Positions 36,219 to 48,232 of a stretch of DNA of 64,000 nt are shown piece after piece. The stretch is from contig MENK01000001.1 of the NCBI GenBank assembly GCA_001768235.1, forward strand, positions 146,267-210,266, given 5' to 3'. This DNA comes from Bacteroidetes bacterium GWB2_32_14. GTDB lineage: Bacteria; Bacteroidota; Bacteroidia; Bacteroidales; UBA12077. Position 1 is the stretch's first letter. Every line of letters starts with the position of its first letter. A program made the position numbers and the translations under genes. The notes under the pieces were generated by a model. The model searched no databases. It was not told the origin of the DNA and was given only the letters and a program-made list of their open reading frames with translations.

Positions 36219-36740
36219 ATGAAACGCGAAGAGAAAGATATAATTGTAAACAATCTTGTTGATCAATTAAAAAACGCAACACATTTTTATCTTGCTGATG
36301 CCAGTGAACTAAATGCAGAAAGTACCAGTTTGCTTCGTAGAAAATGTTTCGAAAACAACATTCAAATGTTGGTTGTTAAAAACACACTTCTAAAAAGAGC
36401 ACTACAAAAAACAGATTACCAGGTAGAAGAACTTTACCCTGTATTAGAAGGGCCTACTGCAATAATGTTTACTGAAACTGGAAATGCTCCGGCAAAACTG
36501 ATCAAAGAGTTCCGAAAAAAATTCCCAAAACCTATTTTAAAAGGAGCTTATGTTGAAGAATCAGTATATGTTGGCGATGATCAGTTAGAAGCATTAGTAA
36601 ATGTGAAATCTAAAGAAGAATTACTGGGCGAACTTATTGGATTATTACAATCACCAATAAAAACAGTAATTTCACAGCTTAAAACAGGAAATAACATCCT
36701 AGCAGGTGTTCTTGAAACACTATCAGATAAAAAAGAATAA
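36219..36740 (+). CDS. rplJ: 50S ribosomal protein uL10
   Basis: This 173-residue protein is the stalk base that carries bL12 dimers on its C-terminal helix. The N-terminal half has the YLADASELNAESTSLLRRKCFE region and LVVKNTLLKRAL (about 51-62). The gap to rplA is only 36 bases, too short for a long L10-binding leader like that of E. coli. Confidence 0.97.
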   Translation: MKREEKDIIVNNLVDQLKNATHFYLADASELNAESTSLLRRKCFENNIQMLVVKNTLLKRALQKTDYQVEELYPVLEGPTAIMFTETGNAPAKLIKEFRKKFPKPILKGAYVEESVYVGDDQLEALVNVKSKEELLGELIGLLQSPIKTVISQLKTGNNILAGVLETLSDKKE

Positions 36741-36776
36741 GGAAAATAAGTAATTAAATTTTAAAAATAAGTAAAA

Positions 36777-37151
36777 ATGGCAGATTTAAAAGCGTTTGCA
36801 GAACAGTTGGTTAACTTAACTGTAAAAGAAGTAAATGAATTAGCAAACATATTAAAAGAAGAATATGGTATAGAACCTGCAGCTGCAGCAGTAGCTGTAG
36901 CAGGACCTGCAGCCGGTGGCGAAGCAGCAGCAGCTGAAAAAACCCAATTTGATGTTGTCTTAAAAGCAGCAGGTGGCGCTAAATTACAAATTGTAAAATT
37001 AGTAAAAGAATTAACTGGTTTAGGACTTAAAGAAGCTAAAGAACTAGTTGATGCTGCACCTAAAGCGGTTAAAGAAGGTATCTCTAAACAAGAAGCTGAA
37101 TCACTTAAACAACAATTAGAAGAAGCAGGAGCAGAAGTTGAACTTAAATAG
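36777..37151 (+). CDS. rplL: 50S ribosomal protein bL12
   Basis: This 124-residue protein has the bL12 layout: an N-terminal dimerisation domain ([22 protein letters not shown]), an Ala/Gly-rich hinge (about 36-55) and the C-terminal factor-binding domain with [20 protein letters not shown] and [21 protein letters not shown]. It recruits translation GTPases. An attenuator-like hairpin follows before rpoB. Confidence 0.98.
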   Translation: MADLKAFAEQLVNLTVKEVNELANILKEEYGIEPAAAAVAVAGPAAGGEAAAAEKTQFDVVLKAAGGAKLQIVKLVKELTGLGLKEAKELVDAAPKAVKEGISKQEAESLKQQLEEAGAEVELK

Positions 37152-37175
37152 GGTTAACCTAACATACTAACTTTC

Positions 37176-37215
37176 AGGGTTTAGAGTCCTTTTGTTTAGG
37201 ATTCTAAGCCTTTTT
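37176..37215 (+). terminator. attenuator-like hairpin between rplL and rpoB
   Basis: AGGGTTTAGAGTCC pairs imperfectly with GGATTCTAAGCCT, with T-rich sequence after. A partial terminator here would let ribosomal proteins be made in excess over RNA polymerase, as is known for the E. coli rplL-rpoB gap. Function here is inferred. Confidence 0.6.
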
Positions 37216-37254
37216 ATTATTTTTTTGTTTGAGTTCAATTAATTCATTACGTAA

Positions 37255-40200
37255 ATGTCTTCAAATATTACCAATAAACGAATTAGTTTCGCATCAACTA
37301 AAAATAAGCTGGAATATCCTGATTTTCTTGAAATTCAATTAAAATCATTTAAAGAGTTCTTTCAGCTTAATTCTATTCCTGAAGAAAGAAAAAAAGAAGG
37401 CTTATACCAGGTCTTTAGCGAAAACTTTCCAATCACTGATACCAGGAATAACTTTGTACTTGAATTTTTAGATTATTATATCGATCCACCCAGGTATTCT
37501 ATTGAAGAATGTATTGAACGTGGATTAACTTTTAGCGTTCCGTTAAAAGCAAAACTTAAATTGTATTGCACCGATCCTGAACATGAGGATTTCGATACAG
37601 TTATTCAGGATGTATATCTTGGAACAGTTCCATACATGACCGAAAGAGGTACTTTCGTTATAAATGGCGCGGAGCGTGTTATTGTATCTCAATTACACCG
37701 TTCTCCTGGTGTATTTTTTGGTCAAAGCTTACATGCAAATGGAACAAAACTCTACTCGGCTAGAATTATTCCATTCCGTGGCTCATGGATCGAGTTTGCT
37801 ACCGACATCAATAATGTGATGTATGCTTATATCGACCGTAAAAAGAAATTACCTGTAACTACTCTTTTAAGAGCTATTGGTTACGAGAGTGATAAAGAAA
37901 TTCTTGAAATCTTTAACCTCGCTGACGAGGTGAAAGTTTCAAAATCCGGATTAAAAAAATATGTTGGACGAAAACTTGCAGCCCGTGTTTTAAAATCATG
38001 GGTTGAAGATTTTGTTGATGAAGATACCGGTGAAGTTGTTTCTATTGAACGTAATGAAGTTATTATCGACAGAGAAACAGTTATTGAAAATGAACATGTT
38101 GATCAGATTGTTGATTCTGGTGCAAAAACAATATTGGTTCATAAAGAAGATCAGAGCATAACCGATTTTGCAATTATTTACAATACCTTGCAGAAAGATC
38201 CCTGTAACTCGGAAAAAGAAGCTGTATTGCATATTTACAGACAACTTCGAAATTCTGAACCACCAGATGAAGCAACTGCCCGTGATGTAATCGATAAGCT
38301 TTTCTTCTCCGATAAACGATACGATCTTGGTGATGTTGGACGTTACAGGTTAAATAAAAAACTTAACCTTGAAACACCGGTAGAGACCAAAGTCCTGACA
38401 AATGCAGATATAATTCAAATTATTAAATATCTTATTGAATTAATAAATTCAAAAACAGATGTTGATGATATTGACCATTTAAGCAATCGTAGGGTACGAA
38501 CTGTTGGCGAACAATTATCAAATCAATTTGGAGTTGGTTTAGCTCGTATGGCAAGAACTATTCGTGAGCGAATGAATGTTCGCGATAACGAGGTATTTAC
38601 TCCAATCGATTTAATTAATTCAAAAACATTGTCATCTGTAATAAACTCTTTCTTTGGAACGAACCAGTTATCACAATTTATGGATCAAACGAACCCGCTG
38701 GGTGAAATGACTCATAAACGACGTATGTCGGCTTTAGGCCCTGGTGGATTATCGAGAGAAAGAGCCGGTTTCGAAGTACGTGACGTGCATTATACCCATT
38801 ACGGAAGATTATGCCCTATTGAAACTCCTGAAGGCCCAAACATCGGTCTTATTTCATCTTTATGCGTTTATGCAAAAATTAATGATTTAGGATTTATTGA
38901 AACTCCTTACAGAAAAGTTACTGAAGGCAAAGTTGATTTAAGTGACGAAGGAGTGATATTTTTAAGTGCCGAAGAAGAAGAAGGTGTAACAATTGCCCAG
39001 GCGAATGCTCCAATTAGTGATGAAGGCAAGTTTATAAACCCCAGGATTAAATCACGTTTTGAAGCAGATTACCCATTGGCAACTCCGGAAGAAGTTAAGC
39101 TTATGGATGTTGCTCCAAACCAGATTGCTTCTATCGCAGCATCACTTATTCCATTTTTGGAGCATGATGATGCAAACCGTGCCCTCATGGGTTCGAATAT
39201 GACGCGTCAGGCCGTTCCTTTATTAGTGCCCGAAGCTCCAATAGTTGGTACTGGTTTGGAAGAATACGTGGTTAGCGATTCAAGAGTACAAATTGTAGCT
39301 GAAGGAAACGGTATAGTTGAATATGTTGATGCCGAAGAAATTATTATTCGTTACGAAAGAACAGAGGAAGAACGTTTTATCAGCTTCGATGATGATACTA
39401 TTCGATATAAATTGCTTAAATTCTCTAAAACAAATCAGAACACCTGTATCAATTTAAAACCAATTGTTCGTAAAGGGCAAAAAGTTACCAAAGGCCAGAT
39501 TTTAACCGATGGATATGGTACTGATAAAGGAGAATTAGCTTTAGGACGAAATTTAAAAGTCGCATTTATGCCTTGGAAAGGGTATAATTTCGAAGATGCT
39601 ATTGTAATTTCAGAAAATGTTGTTAAAAACGATGTTTTCACTTCAATTCATATTGATGAGTATGTCCTTGAAGTTCGTGATACCAAACGAGGCCTTGAAG
39701 AACTAACAGCAGATATTCCTAATGTTAGCGAAGAAGCAACCAAAGATCTTGACGAGAATGGTTTAATTCGAATAGGTGCTCATGTTAAACCAGGTGATAT
39801 TCTTATTGGTAAAATTACTCCTAAAGGAGAATCTGACCCCTCACCTGAAGAAAAATTATTACGAGCAATATTTGGTGATAAAGCCGGCGATGTTAAAGAT
39901 GCTTCTTTAAAAGCTTCTCCTTCATTAAGTGGCGTTGTTATCGATAAAAAATTATTCTCGAGAGCAATAAAAGATAAAAAATCGAAAAATACCGATAAAG
40001 GTGAACTCGATGCTGTTGAAAAAGAGTTTAACCTGAAAGTTGAACAATTAACAAACAAGCTTATTGACAAGTTGTCAATTCTTATTAATGGTAAGACCTC
40101 ACAAGGTGTTAAAGATTATTATAATGCCGATGTAGTTGCAAAAGGTGTAAAATTCACAACAAAGATTTTACAGGAAATTGATTACATGAATATCAATCCG

Positions 40201-41067
40201 TATAAATGGACTACCGATAAAGATAAAAATGACATTATCAGAGGCTTAATACATAATTATATTGTAAAATATAAAACTCTTGACTCTCAGGTTAAGCGTA
40301 AAAAATACAATATTACTATTGGTGACGAGCTTCCAACAGGAATTATTCAAATGGCAAAAGTTTATATTGCTAAAAAGAGAAAAGTTACTGTTGGTGATAA
40401 AATGGCAGGAAGACACGGGAATAAAGGTATAGTTGCCAGAATAGTTCGTGTTGAAGATATGCCTTTCTTAGAAGATGGAACTCCGGTTGATATAGTTCTT
40501 AATCCTCTTGGCGTACCTTCTCGTATGAACCTTGGACAGATTTATGAATCTGTTTTAGCCTGGGCAGGTAAAAAGTTAGGAGTTAAATTTGCAACCCCGA
40601 TTTTCGATGGTGCAACCCTTGATCAGATTACCGAATACACGACAAAAGCCGGATTACCCGCGTATGGCAGAACACAACTTTATGATGGCGGAACAGGTGA
40701 GAAGTTCGACCAACCAGCTACAGTAGGACTAATTTACATGTTAAAATTAGGTCACATGGTTGAAGATAAAATGCACGCCCGTTCAATTGGCCCATATTCA
40801 TTAATTACTCAGCAACCACTTGGAGGTAAAGCTCAATTTGGTGGTCAGCGTTTTGGTGAAATGGAAGTGTGGGCTCTTGAAGCATTTGGTGCATCAAATA
40901 TTTTACAGGAAATTCTTACTGTAAAATCAGATGACGTTAATGGTAGAGCCCGTGCTTACGAAGCCATTGTTAAAGGAGAACCCATGCCACAACCTGGTAT
41001 TCCTGAATCGTTGAACGTATTGTTACACGAACTTCGCGGATTAGGGTTAAGTGTTAACCTTGACTAA
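37255..41067 (+). CDS. rpoB: RNA polymerase beta subunit
   Basis: This 1270-residue protein is full-length RpoB for Bacteroidota. Recognisable regions: the fork loop and rifampicin-binding cluster [40 protein letters not shown] (residues about 465-504), the switch and active-site region near [15 protein letters not shown], and the C-terminal clamp anchor with [21 protein letters not shown]. The rif cluster has the wild-type Ser-Gln-Phe, Asp, His and Ser residues, so no common rifampicin-resistance change is seen. Confidence 0.99.
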   Translation: MSSNITNKRISFASTKNKLEYPDFLEIQLKSFKEFFQLNSIPEERKKEGLYQVFSENFPITDTRNNFVLEFLDYYIDPPRYSIEECIERGLTFSVPLKAKLKLYCTDPEHEDFDTVIQDVYLGTVPYMTERGTFVINGAERVIVSQLHRSPGVFFGQSLHANGTKLYSARIIPFRGSWIEFATDINNVMYAYIDRKKKLPVTTLLRAIGYESDKEILEIFNLADEVKVSKSGLKKYVGRKLAARVLKSWVEDFVDEDTGEVVSIERNEVIIDRETVIENEHVDQIVDSGAKTILVHKEDQSITDFAIIYNTLQKDPCNSEKEAVLHIYRQLRNSEPPDEATARDVIDKLFFSDKRYDLGDVGRYRLNKKLNLETPVETKVLTNADIIQIIKYLIELINSKTDVDDIDHLSNRRVRTVGEQLSNQFGVGLARMARTIRERMNVRDNEVFTPIDLINSKTLSSVINSFFGTNQLSQFMDQTNPLGEMTHKRRMSALGPGGLSRERAGFEVRDVHYTHYGRLCPIETPEGPNIGLISSLCVYAKINDLGFIETPYRKVTEGKVDLSDEGVIFLSAEEEEGVTIAQANAPISDEGKFINPRIKSRFEADYPLATPEEVKLMDVAPNQIASIAASLIPFLEHDDANRALMGSNMTRQAVPLLVPEAPIVGTGLEEYVVSDSRVQIVAEGNGIVEYVDAEEIIIRYERTEEERFISFDDDTIRYKLLKFSKTNQNTCINLKPIVRKGQKVTKGQILTDGYGTDKGELALGRNLKVAFMPWKGYNFEDAIVISENVVKNDVFTSIHIDEYVLEVRDTKRGLEELTADIPNVSEEATKDLDENGLIRIGAHVKPGDILIGKITPKGESDPSPEEKLLRAIFGDKAGDVKDASLKASPSLSGVVIDKKLFSRAIKDKKSKNTDKGELDAVEKEFNLKVEQLTNKLIDKLSILINGKTSQGVKDYYNADVVAKGVKFTTKILQEIDYMNINPYKWTTDKDKNDIIRGLIHNYIVKYKTLDSQVKRKKYNITIGDELPTGIIQMAKVYIAKKRKVTVGDKMAGRHGNKGIVARIVRVEDMPFLEDGTPVDIVLNPLGVPSRMNLGQIYESVLAWAGKKLGVKFATPIFDGATLDQITEYTTKAGLPAYGRTQLYDGGTGEKFDQPATVGLIYMLKLGHMVEDKMHARSIGPYSLITQQPLGGKAQFGGQRFGEMEVWALEAFGASNILQEILTVKSDDVNGRARAYEAIVKGEPMPQPGIPESLNVLLHELRGLGLSVNLD

Positions 41068-41080
41068 ATTCTTATAAAGC

Positions 41081-41106
41081 AGAATGCTGGACAAATCTGG
41101 CATTCT
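41081..41106 (+). terminator. hairpin between rpoB and rpoC
   Basis: AGAATGC and GCATTCT form a seven-base-pair stem with a 12-nt loop, then TTATG and a T run. It may slow polymerase or act as a processing site, since rpoC must still be read through. Confidence 0.5.
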
Positions 41107-41145
41107 TTATGTTTTTTTATATTTAATACATTTAATACTCATTAT

Positions 41146-44100
41146 ATGTCATTCAGAAGAGATAATAAGGTAAAGAGTAATTTTACAAAAATCTCTATTG
41201 GTTTGGCTTCACCCGAAGAAGTTCTTGAACGCTCGAGTGGAGAAGTTTTAAAACCAGAGACAATCAATTACAGGACTTATAAGCCTGAACGTGATGGATT
41301 ATTTTGCGAACGTATTTTTGGTCCGGTAAAAGACTACGAATGCCATTGTGGTAAATACAAACGAATCAGATATAAAGGTATAGTTTGCGATCGTTGTGGT
41401 GTTGAAGTAACTGAGAAAAAAGTTCGCCGCGAAAGAATGGGACACATTTCCCTTGTTGTACCCGTGGCTCACATTTGGTACTTTAAATCACTTCCTAACA
41501 AAATAGGTTACTTATTAGGCTTACCAACAAAAAAACTGGATTCAATAATATATTATGAAAGATATGTCGTTATCAATCCGGGTATAAAAGCATCTGATGG
41601 GGTTAATTATCTTGATTTCTTAACAGAAGAAGAATATCTTGATATTCTTGAAACTTTACCTAAAGAGAATCAATATTTAGATGATTCCGATCCAAACAAA
41701 TTTATAGCTGATATGGGTGCAGATGCACTTTATAAATTGCTTGAGCGACTTGATTTGGACGAATTATCATACTCGTTACGACACAAAGCAAATACCGAAA
41801 CATCGCAACAACGTAAAAACGAAGCATTAAAACGATTAAACGTGGTTGAAGCTTTTCGCGCATCCAAAGGAATAAATCGTCCGGAATGGATGGTTGTTAA
41901 AGTGGTTCCTGTAATTCCCCCTGAATTACGTCCTTTAGTTCCTCTTGATGGTGGCCGGTTTGCTACATCAGATTTAAATGATTTATACAGACGTGTTATT
42001 ATCAGAAACAACCGTTTGAAAAGATTAATCGAAATTAAAGCTCCTGAAGTTATTCTTCGTAACGAAAAACGTATGCTTCAGGAAGCTGTTGATTCATTAT
42101 TCGATAATTCAAGAAAATCAAATGCTGTAAAGACAGATTCAAACAGGGCTCTCAAATCATTAAGCGATAGTTTAAAAGGTAAACAAGGACGATTCCGTCA
42201 GAACTTACTTGGTAAACGTGTCGATTATTCTGCCCGTTCTGTTATTGTTGTTGGCCCTGAATTGCGTTTACACGAATGTGGTTTACCAAAAGATATGGCT
42301 GCTGAGCTTTACAAACCTTTTATTATTAGAAAACTTATTGAAAGAGGTATTGTTAAAACTGTAAAATCTGCCAAGAAAATTGTTGATCGTAAAGATCCTG
42401 TTGTTTGGGATATCTTGGAGAATGTTTTAAGAGGACACCCGGTATTACTTAACCGTGCACCTACTTTGCACCGTTTAGGTATCCAGGCTTTTCAGCCCAA
42501 ATTAATTGAAGGTAAAGCAATTCAATTACACCCGTTAGTTTGTACTGCATTCAACGCCGACTTTGATGGTGACCAGATGGCTGTTCACTTACCTCTTGGT
42601 AATGCTGCTGTTTTGGAAGCTCAAATGTTAATGCTTGCATCGCATAATATTCTTAACCCTGCAAATGGTGCCCCAATTACCGTTCCTTCTCAGGACATGG
42701 TTTTAGGATTATATTATATTACTAAGCAACGTCCCGGAGTTAAAGGCGAAGGTTTATCTTTTTATTCGCCCCAGGAAGTAATTATTGCTTATAACGAAGG
42801 CGCAGTTGCTCTTCATGCAAATATAAAAGTTAAAGTTGATGATTTTGTTGATGGAGAACCCGTTCGCAGAACAATTGAAACAACTGTTGGCAGAGTTCTC
42901 TTCAATCAGTTTGTTCCTAAACCTGTTGGTTACATCAACGAACTTTTAACTAAAAAATCATTAAGAGATATTATCAGCAATGTACTTAAAAAAACAGGTA
43001 CAGACCTTACTGCCAGATTCCTTGATGATATTAAAGACCTTGGATACAAGATGGCATTCAGGGGTGGTCTATCTTTCAATCTTGATGATGTAATTATACC
43101 GAAAGAAAAAGATGAATTGGTTGATGATGGTTATAAACAAGTTGAAGAAGTTTTAAGTAACTACAACATGGGTTTTATAACCAATAACGAACGGTATAAT
43201 CAAATAATTGATATCTGGACACACATTAATGCTAAGCTTACACAAACATTAATGAAAAAGCTCTCTACCGATAACCAGGGATTTAACTCGGTTTACATGA
43301 TGTTAGATTCTGGGGCAAGGGGATCTAAAGAACAGATTCGTCAGCTTTCAGGTATGAGAGGTTTAATGGCAAAACCACAAAAATCAGGAAATACAGGTTC
43401 CGAAATTATTGAGAACCCTATTCTTTCTAACTTTAAAGAAGGTTTGTCAGTACTTGAATATTTTATATCAACACACGGTGCTCGTAAAGGTTTGGCCGAT
43501 ACAGCCTTAAAAACTGCCGATGCCGGTTATCTTACACGACGTTTGGTTGACGTTTCTCAGGATGTAATCATTACCGAGGAAGACTGTGGTACTCTTCGTG
43601 GTTTGGTTGCAACTGCAATTAAAAAGAACGAAGAAATTGTTGAAACATTATACGAAAGAATTTTAGGCAGAACAACAGTTCATAATGTTTACCATCCTCT
43701 TACAGGAAATATGATTATTGGTGCCGGAGAGCAAATTACAGAAGAAGTTGCAAGAAATATTGAAGCATCACCAATAGAACAAGTAGAAATACGTTCAGTA
43801 TTAACTTGTGAATCGAAAAACGGAGTTTGTGCAAAATGTTATGGACGCAACCTGTCAACGGGTAAAATGGTTCAAAAAGGAGAAGCTGTTGGAGTTATTG
43901 CAGCTCAATCAATTGGAGAACCTGGTACTCAGTTAACATTACGTACATTCCACGTTGGGGGTACAGCATCGAATATTGCAGCTGATTCTTCAGTTATTGC
44001 CAAATATGATGGAATAATTGAAATTGAAGAACTACGTGTTGTTGAAAAAGTTGATGACAGCGGTTCTAAAGTTAATATCGTGATTGGCCGTTTGGCTGAA

Positions 44101-45405
44101 ATGCGTATTATCGATAAAAATACAGGTATTGTACTATCAACATATAACATTCCTTATGGTTCTAAACTTTTTATTAAAAACGGAAGTGAAGTTAAAAAAG
44201 GAACTTTAATTTGTGAGTGGGATCCATACAATGCTGTTATTATTTCTGAAGCAAACGGAAAACTTGAGTTCGATAGTGTCATTGAAGGTGTTACTTTTAA
44301 AGAAGAGTCTGACGAACAAACAGGATTTCGCGAAAAAGTAATTATTGAATCACGCGATAAAAAGAAAAATCCGGGATTACGTTTACTTGGAAAAAATGGC
44401 GAGGAAATAAAAATGTATAATTTACCTGTTGGTGCTCACATGAACATCGAAGATGGACAAATGGTTAAAGCAGGTGAAATTATTGCAAAGATTCCTCGTG
44501 CTGTTGGTAAATCTGGTGATATTACCGGTGGTTTACCTCGTGTTACCGAGTTATTCGAAGCCAGAAATCCTTCAAATCCCGCTGTTGTTTCTGAAATCGA
44601 TGGTGAAGTTGCTTTTGGAAAAATTAAACGGGGCAACAGGGAGATTATTGTTACTTCAAAAGCAGGCGAAATAAAGAAATACCTGGTTCCACTTTCAAAA
44701 CAAATTCTTGTTCAGGAAAACGACTATGTTAAGGCTGGTATTCCATTATCTGATGGAGCTATTACCCCATCTGATATTTTGGCAATTAAAGGCCCTACAA
44801 AAGTTCAGGAATATATAGTTGACGAAGTTCAGGAGGTTTATCGCTTACAGGGTGTGAAAATTAATGATAAACACTTTGAAGTTATCGTTCGCCAAATGAT
44901 GCGTAAAGTAGAAATCGAAGATCAGGGTGATACTAAATTCCTTGAACGTCAGGTTGTTGATAAATGGGAGTTTATGGATGAGAACGACTGGATTTACGAT
45001 AAAAAAGTTATTATTGATGCCGGCGATTCACAAATTTTCAGAGCAGGACAAATTGTTACTGCCCGTAAATTAAGAGATGAAAACTCAATGTTAAAACGTA
45101 AAGACCTTAAATTGGTTGAAGCTCGCGATGCAGTTCCTGCAACATCAAGTCAGGTATTGCAAGGTATCACAAGAGCTGCACTTCAAACGAAGAGCTTTAT
45201 GTCTGCTGCTTCGTTCCAGGAAACAACTAAAGTTTTGAATGAAGCTGCTATTCATGGAAAAATTGATTATCTCGAAGGTCTGAAAGAAAATGTAATCGTT
45301 GGCCATAAAATACCTGCTGGTACTGGCCTTCGTGAATACGAGAAAATTATAGTAGGTTCACAAGAAGAGTATGAAAATATGGTAACTTCTAAAAAACGTG
45401 ATTAA
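41146..45405 (+). CDS. rpoC: RNA polymerase beta' subunit
   Basis: This 1419-residue protein has the N-terminal zinc finger [19 protein letters not shown] (about 66-84), the catalytic [12 protein letters not shown] that binds Mg2+ (about 468-479), the bridge-helix region [24 protein letters not shown] (about 770-795), and the second zinc site with [16 protein letters not shown] (about 887-902). A lineage insertion lies in the C-terminal third. It is separated from rpoB by 78 bases including a hairpin. Confidence 0.99.
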   Translation: MSFRRDNKVKSNFTKISIGLASPEEVLERSSGEVLKPETINYRTYKPERDGLFCERIFGPVKDYECHCGKYKRIRYKGIVCDRCGVEVTEKKVRRERMGHISLVVPVAHIWYFKSLPNKIGYLLGLPTKKLDSIIYYERYVVINPGIKASDGVNYLDFLTEEEYLDILETLPKENQYLDDSDPNKFIADMGADALYKLLERLDLDELSYSLRHKANTETSQQRKNEALKRLNVVEAFRASKGINRPEWMVVKVVPVIPPELRPLVPLDGGRFATSDLNDLYRRVIIRNNRLKRLIEIKAPEVILRNEKRMLQEAVDSLFDNSRKSNAVKTDSNRALKSLSDSLKGKQGRFRQNLLGKRVDYSARSVIVVGPELRLHECGLPKDMAAELYKPFIIRKLIERGIVKTVKSAKKIVDRKDPVVWDILENVLRGHPVLLNRAPTLHRLGIQAFQPKLIEGKAIQLHPLVCTAFNADFDGDQMAVHLPLGNAAVLEAQMLMLASHNILNPANGAPITVPSQDMVLGLYYITKQRPGVKGEGLSFYSPQEVIIAYNEGAVALHANIKVKVDDFVDGEPVRRTIETTVGRVLFNQFVPKPVGYINELLTKKSLRDIISNVLKKTGTDLTARFLDDIKDLGYKMAFRGGLSFNLDDVIIPKEKDELVDDGYKQVEEVLSNYNMGFITNNERYNQIIDIWTHINAKLTQTLMKKLSTDNQGFNSVYMMLDSGARGSKEQIRQLSGMRGLMAKPQKSGNTGSEIIENPILSNFKEGLSVLEYFISTHGARKGLADTALKTADAGYLTRRLVDVSQDVIITEEDCGTLRGLVATAIKKNEEIVETLYERILGRTTVHNVYHPLTGNMIIGAGEQITEEVARNIEASPIEQVEIRSVLTCESKNGVCAKCYGRNLSTGKMVQKGEAVGVIAAQSIGEPGTQLTLRTFHVGGTASNIAADSSVIAKYDGIIEIEELRVVEKVDDSGSKVNIVIGRLAEMRIIDKNTGIVLSTYNIPYGSKLFIKNGSEVKKGTLICEWDPYNAVIISEANGKLEFDSVIEGVTFKEESDEQTGFREKVIIESRDKKKNPGLRLLGKNGEEIKMYNLPVGAHMNIEDGQMVKAGEIIAKIPRAVGKSGDITGGLPRVTELFEARNPSNPAVVSEIDGEVAFGKIKRGNREIIVTSKAGEIKKYLVPLSKQILVQENDYVKAGIPLSDGAITPSDILAIKGPTKVQEYIVDEVQEVYRLQGVKINDKHFEVIVRQMMRKVEIEDQGDTKFLERQVVDKWEFMDENDWIYDKKVIIDAGDSQIFRAGQIVTARKLRDENSMLKRKDLKLVEARDAVPATSSQVLQGITRAALQTKSFMSAASFQETTKVLNEAAIHGKIDYLEGLKENVIVGHKIPAGTGLREYEKIIVGSQEEYENMVTSKKRD

Positions 45406-45424
45406 CTTTTGAAAATAAAAAATC

Positions 45425-45745
45425 ATGGAAAACGATAAAAAACCAAAAGGGCAGATAAATATTGATTTAAAAGAAGATATTGCTCAAGGTATTTATTCGA
45501 ACCTGGCAATTATTACACATTCAAGTGCAGAGTTTGTTCTGGATTTCATCAGGGTAATGCCTGGTGTCCCTAAAGCGGAAGTAAAATCCAGGATTATTCT
45601 TACTCCTGAGCATGCAAAACGCTTTATGGGTGCACTAAAAGATAATATTGCCAAATACGAAAGTATGCACGGTACAATAAAGAAAACCGACGACGGGGGC
45701 CCGATTATGCCAATGAATTTTGGCGGGCCAACTGCCCAGGCATAA
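45425..45745 (+). CDS. DUF3467 protein
   Basis: This 106-residue protein matches DUF3467. The core reads INIDLKEDIAQGIYSNLAIITHSSAEFVLDF, and RIILTPEHAKRFMGALKDNI follows. The tail is Gly/Pro-rich (PIMPMNFGGP). The gene follows rpoC by 19 bases and ends in a strong terminator, so it closes the operon; this position after rpoC is conserved across Bacteroidota. The function is unknown, though the location suggests a link to RNA polymerase or ribosomes. Confidence 0.85.
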   Translation: MENDKKPKGQINIDLKEDIAQGIYSNLAIITHSSAEFVLDFIRVMPGVPKAEVKSRIILTPEHAKRFMGALKDNIAKYESMHGTIKKTDDGGPIMPMNFGGPTAQA

Positions 45746-45759
45746 AATAATTTTATATT

Positions 45760-45793
45760 AAAAAGGGTGAATCGTACGATTCACCCTTTTTTT
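45760..45793 (+). terminator. terminator of the rpoBC operon
   Basis: GGGTGAATCGTACGATTCACCC is a perfect palindrome, flanked by A and T runs. It ends the long transcript and could also serve the converging transporter gene. Confidence 0.95.
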
Positions 45794-45823
45794 GTTCAAA
45801 ACTCCGGCCGCTTTGAAATAGAA

Positions 45824-47083
45824 TTAAACTATAAAAATTTTCCAGATAATATAATAAACACTAAACCCTGTTAAAAGTATTAATCCAACCCACGATAAAA
45901 CTTTTAACCATAATTTGGGCTGATGTTCTTTTGGAACATTTGATCCGGTTATTACTTTATAATTCATATAACCTAAAACAGGAGCAGTAAGAAACGATAA
46001 TGTTGTTGCTAAGTCAACCAAAAAACTCATTCCTTTTAAAAAGAAAGCAATAATCAAAAGAGTTCCGGTTAATAAAATACCAAGCCATAGCCACGATAGC
46101 CAATTCCACCTGTCGGAATTATTCTTTTTTAGTTTTGGAAATACCAGTTCGGTAGCAGGTTTTAATACTCTTGGATATGCATCTAAACAGGTTAATGCTG
46201 TACTCGACATGGTTGTTAAAGCAGCGATAGCAATTAGTGGGTATGCCCATGAACCCATGTTTGAAGTAAATAATCGCATTAATTGACCGGAAAATACCGT
46301 TCCGTTTTCTGAAAATGATTCGCCGGTACCATACATTACTAAAGCTCCAAGTGCTACAAAACCGATTGAAAGTACTGCTGTACCAATATATCCTACATTA
46401 AAGTCGAAAAGCGATTCTTTAACTGATGGAATATGTTTACCTGCTTTGCTTTTTGCAATCGACCAGAATGAGTGCCACACAGAAATATCAATAGCCGATG
46501 GCATCCAGCCTGCAATAGCTATTAATAGGGCAATGTCAGTAAACCCCCAGTTAAAATGTCTTGCGAATTCCGGGTTTGGATGAAATCCCTTTGTTGATGC
46601 AAATATTACAGCTACAATTGTTGATGTTGCTAGCAGAATTATAATTACTTTCATTACTTTATCTAATACCGAATACTTCCCAAAAGCCACGATTGCTGAA
46701 CCAATCCCCAGAATCAGAACTGTCCAGTAAAATGTTGACATCACATCATGAAATACAAATGAAAATATTCCTGCTGTAACTACTGTTATTGCAGCTTGTA
46801 ATGTAAACATGGTTGCAATTGTTAAAAACAAATATACTATAAGAGCCCATTTTCCTAAACGCTTATAACCATCGAGCAAACTCTCCCCGGTTGATGTGGC
46901 ATATCTGGGGCCAAACTCAAAGAATGGATATTTAAACAAATTAATCAGCAGAATAATTCCAACTAACTGAAAACCATAAATTGCTCCGGCACGTGTCGAT
47001 TGTACCAAATGCGATACTCCTATAGCTGCTCCGGCCCATAAAAGGCCTGGACCTAAAGATTTTATCAGATTTTTTGAATTCAT
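45824..47083 (-). CDS. Nramp-related transporter with altered metal site
   Basis: This 419-residue protein has about 11 hydrophobic segments and an Nramp-like opening GPGLLWAGAAIGVSHLVQSTR. In canonical Nramp metal transporters helix 1 carries DPGN, whose Asp and Asn bind Mn2+ or Fe2+; here the aligned residues are GVSH. Helix 6 keeps the metal-binding Met but not the His of MPH; it reads GWMPSAIDIS. The fold is clear, but the substrate may not be Mn2+ or Fe2+. A CAAATTTA (TAAATTTG on the minus strand, 47104-47111) upstream box fits a -7 element. Lone gene. Confidence 0.82.
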   Translation of the reverse strand: MNSKNLIKSLGPGLLWAGAAIGVSHLVQSTRAGAIYGFQLVGIILLINLFKYPFFEFGPRYATSTGESLLDGYKRLGKWALIVYLFLTIATMFTLQAAITVVTAGIFSFVFHDVMSTFYWTVLILGIGSAIVAFGKYSVLDKVMKVIIILLATSTIVAVIFASTKGFHPNPEFARHFNWGFTDIALLIAIAGWMPSAIDISVWHSFWSIAKSKAGKHIPSVKESLFDFNVGYIGTAVLSIGFVALGALVMYGTGESFSENGTVFSGQLMRLFTSNMGSWAYPLIAIAALTTMSSTALTCLDAYPRVLKPATELVFPKLKKNNSDRWNWLSWLWLGILLTGTLLIIAFFLKGMSFLVDLATTLSFLTAPVLGYMNYKVITGSNVPKEHQPKLWLKVLSWVGLILLTGFSVYYIIWKIFIV

Positions 47084-47432
47084 TTGTAAATAATTTTGAA
47101 AAACAAATTTAATAAATAGAGCGCGACAGATTCATTTTAAACATGTATTTAGTTTTTAACTTGAAATTAACAGGGAAACAAATTCATATTCATACTGATT
47201 TAATCGGTTGATTTTGCTTTGTCTATCCATAAGTTGAAGATATTTGGTTTGTTAAACACTTATTTTTATATTTGCCAACCTAAACGATTTAAGGTTTTTT
47301 TGAACTTATTTTTAATATTGTCCTGTTTGGTAATTAAAATGCATAATTACAGGTTGGTATAAATAAAAAATAAACTTTGAATTAATATAAAAAGAAAGAA
47401 TAATTTAATTATTAACTTAAATAAAAAAGTAA
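47084..47432. other. divergent intergenic region
   Basis: About 350 AT-rich bases between the Nramp-related gene and etfB. It holds a -7 box for the transporter (minus, 47104-47111) and the etfB promoter (47243-47274). The etfB leader would be about 150 nt. I see no riboswitch or open frame that I can support. Confidence 0.5.
47243..47274 (+). promoter_or_regulatory. promoter of the etf operon
   Basis: -33 TTTG (47243-47246), 20-nt spacer, -7 TATATTTG (47267-47274), both exact. Confidence 0.7.
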
Positions 47433-48182
47433 ATGAAAATTCTGATTTGCTTAAGCAATGTTCCAGACACTACTACAAAAGCTAAATTTGTGAATGATAA
47501 TAAAGCTTTTGACACAGCAGGAGTACAATGGATTATTAATCCCTGGGATGAACTTGCATTAACCCGTGCTTTAGAATTGAAAGCGAATGCAGCTAATAAT
47601 ATTGAAAAAGTTACTGTAATTACAGTTGGTAAAGTTGATGCTGAACCTACCATTAGAAAAGCTCTTGCAATAGGTGCTGATGATGCTGTTCGAATTGACG
47701 CCGAACCAAAAGATGCATACTTTGTAGCTGCACAGATTGCCGAATATGTTAAAACAAATCCTTTCGATATTATTGTTAATGGTATAGAATCGAGTGATTA
47801 TAATGGTTCTGCAGTTGGCGGAATGGTAGCAGAATTTTTAAATATCCCATCTGTTTCTGCGGTTTCAACATTAGAAATAGCAAATGGCGAAGTTAAAATT
47901 ACACGCGATATTGATGGTGGTAAAGAAGTAATCAAATCTCAATTACCTGTATTGGTTGTTGTTCAGAAAGGTATTGCAAAAGAACCTATGATTGCTGCTA
48001 TGCGTGGTATTATGATGGCAAAAACAAAACCCCTTGCTGTTGTTGCTCCTCAGGCAATTGATGCTTTAACCGAGATTGTAAGTTTTGAATTGCCAAAACC
48101 AAAACCTCCTTGCAAAATGATTGATCCTGAGAATGTAAAAGAGTTAGTTCATCTTTTGCAAAACGAAGCTAAAGTAATTTAG
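47433..48182 (+). CDS. etfB: electron transfer flavoprotein beta subunit
   Basis: This 249-residue protein opens with MKILICLSNVPDTTTKAKF and contains the ETF-beta signature region VAEFLNIPSVSAVSTLEIANG (about 132-152). EtfAB takes electrons from acyl-CoA dehydrogenases; the small subunit holds AMP or, in bifurcating forms, a second FAD. With EtfA, a membrane Fe-S protein, a CCG subunit and an acyl-CoA dehydrogenase it forms one operon for fatty-acid oxidation. Bifurcating or not cannot be decided here. Confidence 0.94.
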   Translation: MKILICLSNVPDTTTKAKFVNDNKAFDTAGVQWIINPWDELALTRALELKANAANNIEKVTVITVGKVDAEPTIRKALAIGADDAVRIDAEPKDAYFVAAQIAEYVKTNPFDIIVNGIESSDYNGSAVGGMVAEFLNIPSVSAVSTLEIANGEVKITRDIDGGKEVIKSQLPVLVVVQKGIAKEPMIAAMRGIMMAKTKPLAVVAPQAIDALTEIVSFELPKPKPPCKMIDPENVKELVHLLQNEAKVI

Positions 48183-48232
48183 TTAACGAATCATTAATAT
48201 TAACCAAAGTTCGAATTTAATAAATAAAATAT

